Below are positions 5,649 to 8,049 of a DNA stretch of 8,049 nucleotides, piece after piece. The position numbers were made by a program, and so were the translations under genes. The notes under the pieces are model-generated. The model ran no database searches. It was not told the origin of the DNA and saw only the letters and a program-made list of their open reading frames with translations. The DNA is taken from positions 1-8,049 of the forward strand of contig CADCPV010000060.1 of assembly GCA_902803345.1 (NCBI GenBank). The letters are read 5' to 3'. Numbering within the stretch: the first letter of the stretch is position 1; every line of letters starts with the position of its first letter. The DNA comes from an uncultured Eubacteriales bacterium. Lineage in GTDB: Bacteria; Bacillota_A; Clostridia; Lachnospirales; Lachnospiraceae.

Positions 5649-6326
5649 TCAGCTGAGAAGATCTCTCAGGGTATCTTCGGTCTCTACAGGCTGCCAATGT
5701 CCCTCAACACAAGTGACAGCGCCTGTCGAGCGGATCTTGTCAGCCAATTTCTTTGCGAGTTTTTTATCCCTGGCACCGTCAGGAAATTGCGCACAGGCAG
5801 CATCACCGATAAAGAGCGTTTTATCTTCGCCCACATATACAAGTGTTGAATCGTCTGTATGAGGAGCCTCAGTCTGGAAAATGCTGATCGTACATCCGCC
5901 GAGATCGATCGTCATGCAGCCCTCGAAAACAATATCGGCCGGAACAACGATCACTTCTTTACTGCCTGAATATTCTTTTCGGATGCTGTCGTACATGTTC
6001 AGGAACACGTCCGGGCCGTTCTTCTCTATCTTCTTTATGCATTCCAGAAGATGCCCGTTTGTTGTTTTGTTTGTTATGGTAAGACCGTTCACTGCGTGCA
6101 TCGCAAAAGTATGATCCCAGTGCCAGTGTGTAAGTACCGTAAGCGAAGGAAGAGGCAGCCCCTCCTTACGAAGGGAATCGTAAAACTCCCTGATATGTGC
6201 TTCCGAGTGGCCGGCATCGACGGCAAGACTCCGCTTATCACCCTTGATATATCCGAGATTCGGACGATCGCGCTCTTCCTCGAAAGGCATATACCATATA
6301 TGTTCAGTAAGTTTCCTGAGTTCCAT
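5649..6326 (-). CDS. MBL-fold metallo-hydrolase
   Basis: A 225-residue cytoplasmic metallo-beta-lactamase-fold enzyme with a complete binuclear metal site. THWHWDH (ligands His67, His69, Asp71, His72) is followed by APHTDDS (His156), IGDAA (bridging Asp175) and VEGH (His210). The N-terminal strand region ends in VDAG at about 36-39, the usual first motif. Length and motif order fit the glyoxalase II/hydrolase-like branch. The substrate cannot be read from the sequence, and there is no signal peptide, which argues against a secreted beta-lactamase. The start is supported by AAGGAG (complement of 6336-6341) nine bases upstream. It lies 38 bases after the GNAT gene and is probably the last gene of that operon. 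No clear terminator follows before 5560. Confidence 0.92.
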   Translation of the reverse strand: MELRKLTEHIWYMPFEEERDRPNLGYIKGDKRSLAVDAGHSEAHIREFYDSLRKEGLPLPSLTVLTHWHWDHTFAMHAVNGLTITNKTTNGHLLECIKKIEKNGPDVFLNMYDSIRKEYSGSKEVIVVPADIVFEGCMTIDLGGCTISIFQTEAPHTDDSTLVYVGEDKTLFIGDAACAQFPDGARDKKLAKKLADKIRSTGAVTCVEGHWQPVETEDTLRDLLS

Positions 6327-6364
6327 ATGTTGTGTCTCCTTAGACTATATGCACGCTTGCCCCG

Positions 6365-6805
6365 TCAGATGTATTTAGCAAACGGGACCAGGCTGCTGAC
6401 CTCAACGTAACCGTTCTTTTTATAGAAATTATAAGCCGGCACGTCTCGGTCCGTGAGCAGGAATATCTGCTTAAGACCCATTTCCTTTACAGCTTTTTCA
6501 ATCTGTGTCAGGAAAAAAGTCCCGGCGCCGTTACCCTGACGGTCGGTCTTGATGCACAGCTCGTTGATTATGTATTCCGTTCCCGTGTACCAGTGTTTTA
6601 TATATCCCATAGAAAGTCCAATCAGCTCATTTCCATCATAAAGGCCGTATGTCAGCGAATAGCTCTGGCCGCAGAGATCCTCTATGTACAAGTCAAGCTG
6701 CTTACTGTCCGACCAGTCGTCGTTCCATGGTTCTCCCGTGAAAACGTTCGTAAACAGTACTTTTATGGCTTCTTTATCTTCTATCGACAATCGTTTCAAA
6801 TTCAC
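6365..6805 (-). CDS. GNAT family N-acetyltransferase
   Basis: A 146-residue single-domain acyltransferase that would transfer acetyl from acetyl-CoA to an amine. Motif A is clear: INELCIKTDRQGNGAG, with the pyrophosphate-binding RQGNGAG at 89-95. Motif B follows, with TDRDVPAYNFYKKNGY at about 118-133, where Tyr125/Tyr128 are candidates for the general acid. The N-terminal part (TNVFTGEPWNDDW) is reminiscent of aminoglycoside 6'-acetyltransferase-like proteins, but the acceptor cannot be assigned. The start is GTG at 6805, chosen because no ATG lies near the N-terminus and AGAGGA (complement of 6813-6818) sits seven bases upstream. It overlaps the end of the preceding gene by 32 bases, so translation is probably coupled. 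Confidence 0.88.
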   Translation of the reverse strand: MNLKRLSIEDKEAIKVLFTNVFTGEPWNDDWSDSKQLDLYIEDLCGQSYSLTYGLYDGNELIGLSMGYIKHWYTGTEYIINELCIKTDRQGNGAGTFFLTQIEKAVKEMGLKQIFLLTDRDVPAYNFYKKNGYVEVSSLVPFAKYI

Positions 6806-7622
6806 GTGTTATTCCTCTTACCTGATATGAAGCGGTAATACTATTCTGTCCCTCTAATCTGTCAAAACCAGCAGCAGTATACAATTCTATTTCTGCCTTA
6901 GCATCTACATCGACCACTACCATCATTTGATTTGGCCTGTTTAATTCTATTGCCTTTACCAACAGTGCCAGTTCATAGCCTTGCTGTGCTGCTTCAGACT
7001 TCATAAACAGGGCGTAGATTTCATTGATATCATAGCAGCATTGCACATCCAAATATCCTTGGACCTGTCCATCTTTTATGGCAAGCAGGACTCTGAATTT
7101 TTCTTGAGCTGCAAGAATGCGCTCGGCGGTCCAATACGTGTCAGTGCTATGAAGGTCACAATACTGTTTCGCCCACTTCTCAGATAGCAGCTCAATCTGG
7201 CTGGTCGATACATTTGGCGTTGGTCCAGTCAGAATCATTTTCTGCTGTTCTGGATCAAATATCGCCCCTTTCGTCTTCAGCGGGCGGGAAATCGCGGCGT
7301 TTAATGGATTAAAAACAAAATCCATACTGTATCCGTAATAGTTTCTCTCCATGTACGAAAGCATTTCGCTAAACGCTTCTTCTTTCCTGGTAAAGCCGAT
7401 GATCATCTCGATATATCGATCATCCGAAAGGACAAGCCAAACAAAAAGCCCCTCGGTGATTCCATTTTCCAAAACGGCAAAAGCATATTCGTCCTTACTC
7501 TTTAACGAACGGTAGAGGTTCTCTTTGTCATATGTGAAATGCGGGTCGGAAAATAGTGGGTGCTCAGCCAGTCCACTGATAAAACCTTTATATTCATCAA
7601 ATGAATGTATTTCCTGAATCAT
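6774..7622 (-). CDS. Two-domain GNAT-like acetyltransferase
   Basis: A 282-residue protein whose C-terminal half (about 150-270) has the GNAT fold. LLAIKDGQVQGYLDV is followed by EIYALFMKSEAAQQGYELAL, where QQGYEL (213-218) occupies the acetyl-CoA pyrophosphate loop in a weakened form of Q/R-x-x-G-x-G/A. Then come MMVVVDVDAKAEIELY and TAAGF (249-253). The N-terminal half (about 1-135) has a similar strand/helix rhythm (AFAVLENGITEGLFVWLVLS) and may be a degenerate second GNAT domain, as in known tandem GNAT proteins. The substrate is unknown. The start ATG at 7622 has only a weak ribosome binding site (GGGG about 11 bases upstream), but a strong promoter lies 45-75 bases upstream. It is the first gene of the minus-strand operon with the second GNAT and the MBL-fold enzyme. 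Confidence 0.85.
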   Translation of the reverse strand: MIQEIHSFDEYKGFISGLAEHPLFSDPHFTYDKENLYRSLKSKDEYAFAVLENGITEGLFVWLVLSDDRYIEMIIGFTRKEEAFSEMLSYMERNYYGYSMDFVFNPLNAAISRPLKTKGAIFDPEQQKMILTGPTPNVSTSQIELLSEKWAKQYCDLHSTDTYWTAERILAAQEKFRVLLAIKDGQVQGYLDVQCCYDINEIYALFMKSEAAQQGYELALLVKAIELNRPNQMMVVVDVDAKAEIELYTAAGFDRLEGQNSITASYQVRGITREFETIVDRR

Positions 7623-7666
7623 GTTCTACAGCCCCATAAAATTACTATTTGGCGATTTCTTTTCAG

Positions 7667-7695
7667 ATTATAACAAAACTTGACTGCCGTTTCAA
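7667..7695 (-). promoter_or_regulatory. Strong SigA-type promoter of the GNAT/MBL operon with overlapping dyad
   Basis: On the minus strand, TTGAAA (complement of 7690-7695) and TATAAT (complement of 7667-7672) are separated by exactly 17 bp, with an extended -10 TGT. Transcription should start near 7660, giving a leader of about 38 bases. The -35 box lies at the centre of a 16-bp perfect palindrome, TGCCGTT-TC-AACGGCA (7685-7700), which could be an operator for a dimeric repressor. No regulator gene is visible nearby. Confidence 0.8.
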
Positions 7696-7699
7696 CGGC

Positions 7700-7730
7700 A
7701 AAAAAGAGTATGCAGGCTATATGCATACTC
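7700..7730 (-). terminator. Rho-independent terminator
   Basis: Read on the minus strand, a perfect 9-bp stem GAGTATGCA/TGCATACTC (7722-7730 with 7706-7714) with a 7-base loop is followed by six T residues (complement of 7700-7705). It ends the transcript of the minus-strand gene whose stop codon is at 7756-7758 and insulates it from the GNAT promoter immediately downstream. Confidence 0.85.
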
Positions 7731-7755
7731 TTCCCTCAGTATGATCTGATTTTTG

Positions 7756-8049
7756 TTACTTATACAGCCTGATCAGAATCCGATCCACGTCCTCTGTCGG
7801 AAAATCATGCTGAAACAAGTAGTTGCGCCACTCCAGGAGAGCCAGCTTCAGAATCCGCTGCTACTTTGGTGTTAGAGTTACTTTATAATTCGAGGGTGAT
7901 CTCGCCTGACTCTAACATCTGTTTTTTTTCCTTTTGCAGCAGTCCAGTCCTTATCCGTCAGTTGACCCTTATCATTGGTGCACAGATGGGTTCGCTTTTC
8001 GGCACCTGAACATAAAGCGTTTTCTTCAGCTTATACACAGCGTATTTCT
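7756..8049 (-). pseudogene. Broken 3' part of an unrecognised gene, runs off the window
   Basis: The last piece (7860 down to TAA at 7756-7758) reads ILKLALLEWRNYLF, then QHDFPTEDVDRILIRLYK, a convincing natural C-terminus, and a terminator follows 26 bases later. Upstream the frame is closed by TAG at 7861-7863. From the right edge another frame reads YAVYKLKKTLYVQVPKSEP, breaks at a TGA, then continues LLQKEKKQMLESGEITLEL to a TAA. Several frame changes or stops would be needed to join these, so the gene looks decayed, or two short genes end here. An 8-bp inverted repeat (7871-7878 with 7909-7916) lies 5 bases before a plus-strand run of eight T residues (7922-7929). The family is not recognised. 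Confidence 0.4.

Noticed and set aside
5611..6410. Several plus-strand frames opposite the MBL-fold gene
   Set aside because: Shadows of a gene with a full set of metal-binding motifs.
7871..7929. 8-bp inverted repeat followed by eight T residues as a plus-strand terminator
   Set aside because: The arms are 30 bases apart, the stem is weak, and no plus-strand gene lies upstream; it falls inside minus-strand coding remnants.

Overview
The window looks like chromosomal DNA of a low-to-moderate GC Gram-positive anaerobe, most likely Bacillota/Clostridia. This is inferred from strong AGGAGG-type ribosome binding sites, SigA-style TATAAT promoters, an ECF sigma factor with a membrane anti-sigma partner, short stem-loop plus U-run terminators, and several decayed genes between working operons. 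No tRNA, rRNA, CRISPR array or intact transposase was seen.

Left part (1-3292). A terminator for a gene outside the window (9-37) is followed by three consecutive stem-loops (47-163) and then by a 67-bp repeat (174-240). A diverged copy of that repeat lies in opposite orientation at 254-297, and a near-identical direct copy lies at 3225-3292. The two direct copies bracket an ECF sigma factor gene (542-1105) and a 682-residue membrane protein (1102-3150). The two genes overlap by ATGA, and the second has the layout of an anti-sigma factor with a very large extracytoplasmic part. Upstream of the sigma gene are a SigA-like -10 and an ECF-like promoter (TGTAAC, 17 bp, CGGTATA), which suggests autoregulation. 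The pair is probably a self-controlled surface-sensing unit.

Middle part (3291-4516). Right at the inner edge of the second direct repeat begins the 3' half of a papain-like/C39-like cysteine peptidase that has lost its Cys half. It is followed after 12 bp by a secreted, C-terminally membrane-anchored protein of unknown function (3663-4451) and then a strong hairpin (4482-4516).

Decayed stretch (4517-5648). A minus-strand gene fragment with a clear frameshift (4530-4870) abuts plus-strand remnants (4862-5629) broken by frameshifts and stops. I do not recognise the ancestral genes.

Right part (5649-7730, minus strand). A compact operon reads tandem-GNAT-like protein (7622-6774), GNAT acetyltransferase (6805-6365, GTG start, overlapping its upstream neighbour) and metallo-beta-lactamase-fold hydrolase (6326-5649). 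It is driven by a near-consensus promoter (TTGAAA, 17 bp, TATAAT) whose -35 box sits at the centre of a 16-bp palindrome. Just upstream is the terminator of the preceding minus-strand gene, of which only a broken 3' part is visible (7756-8049).
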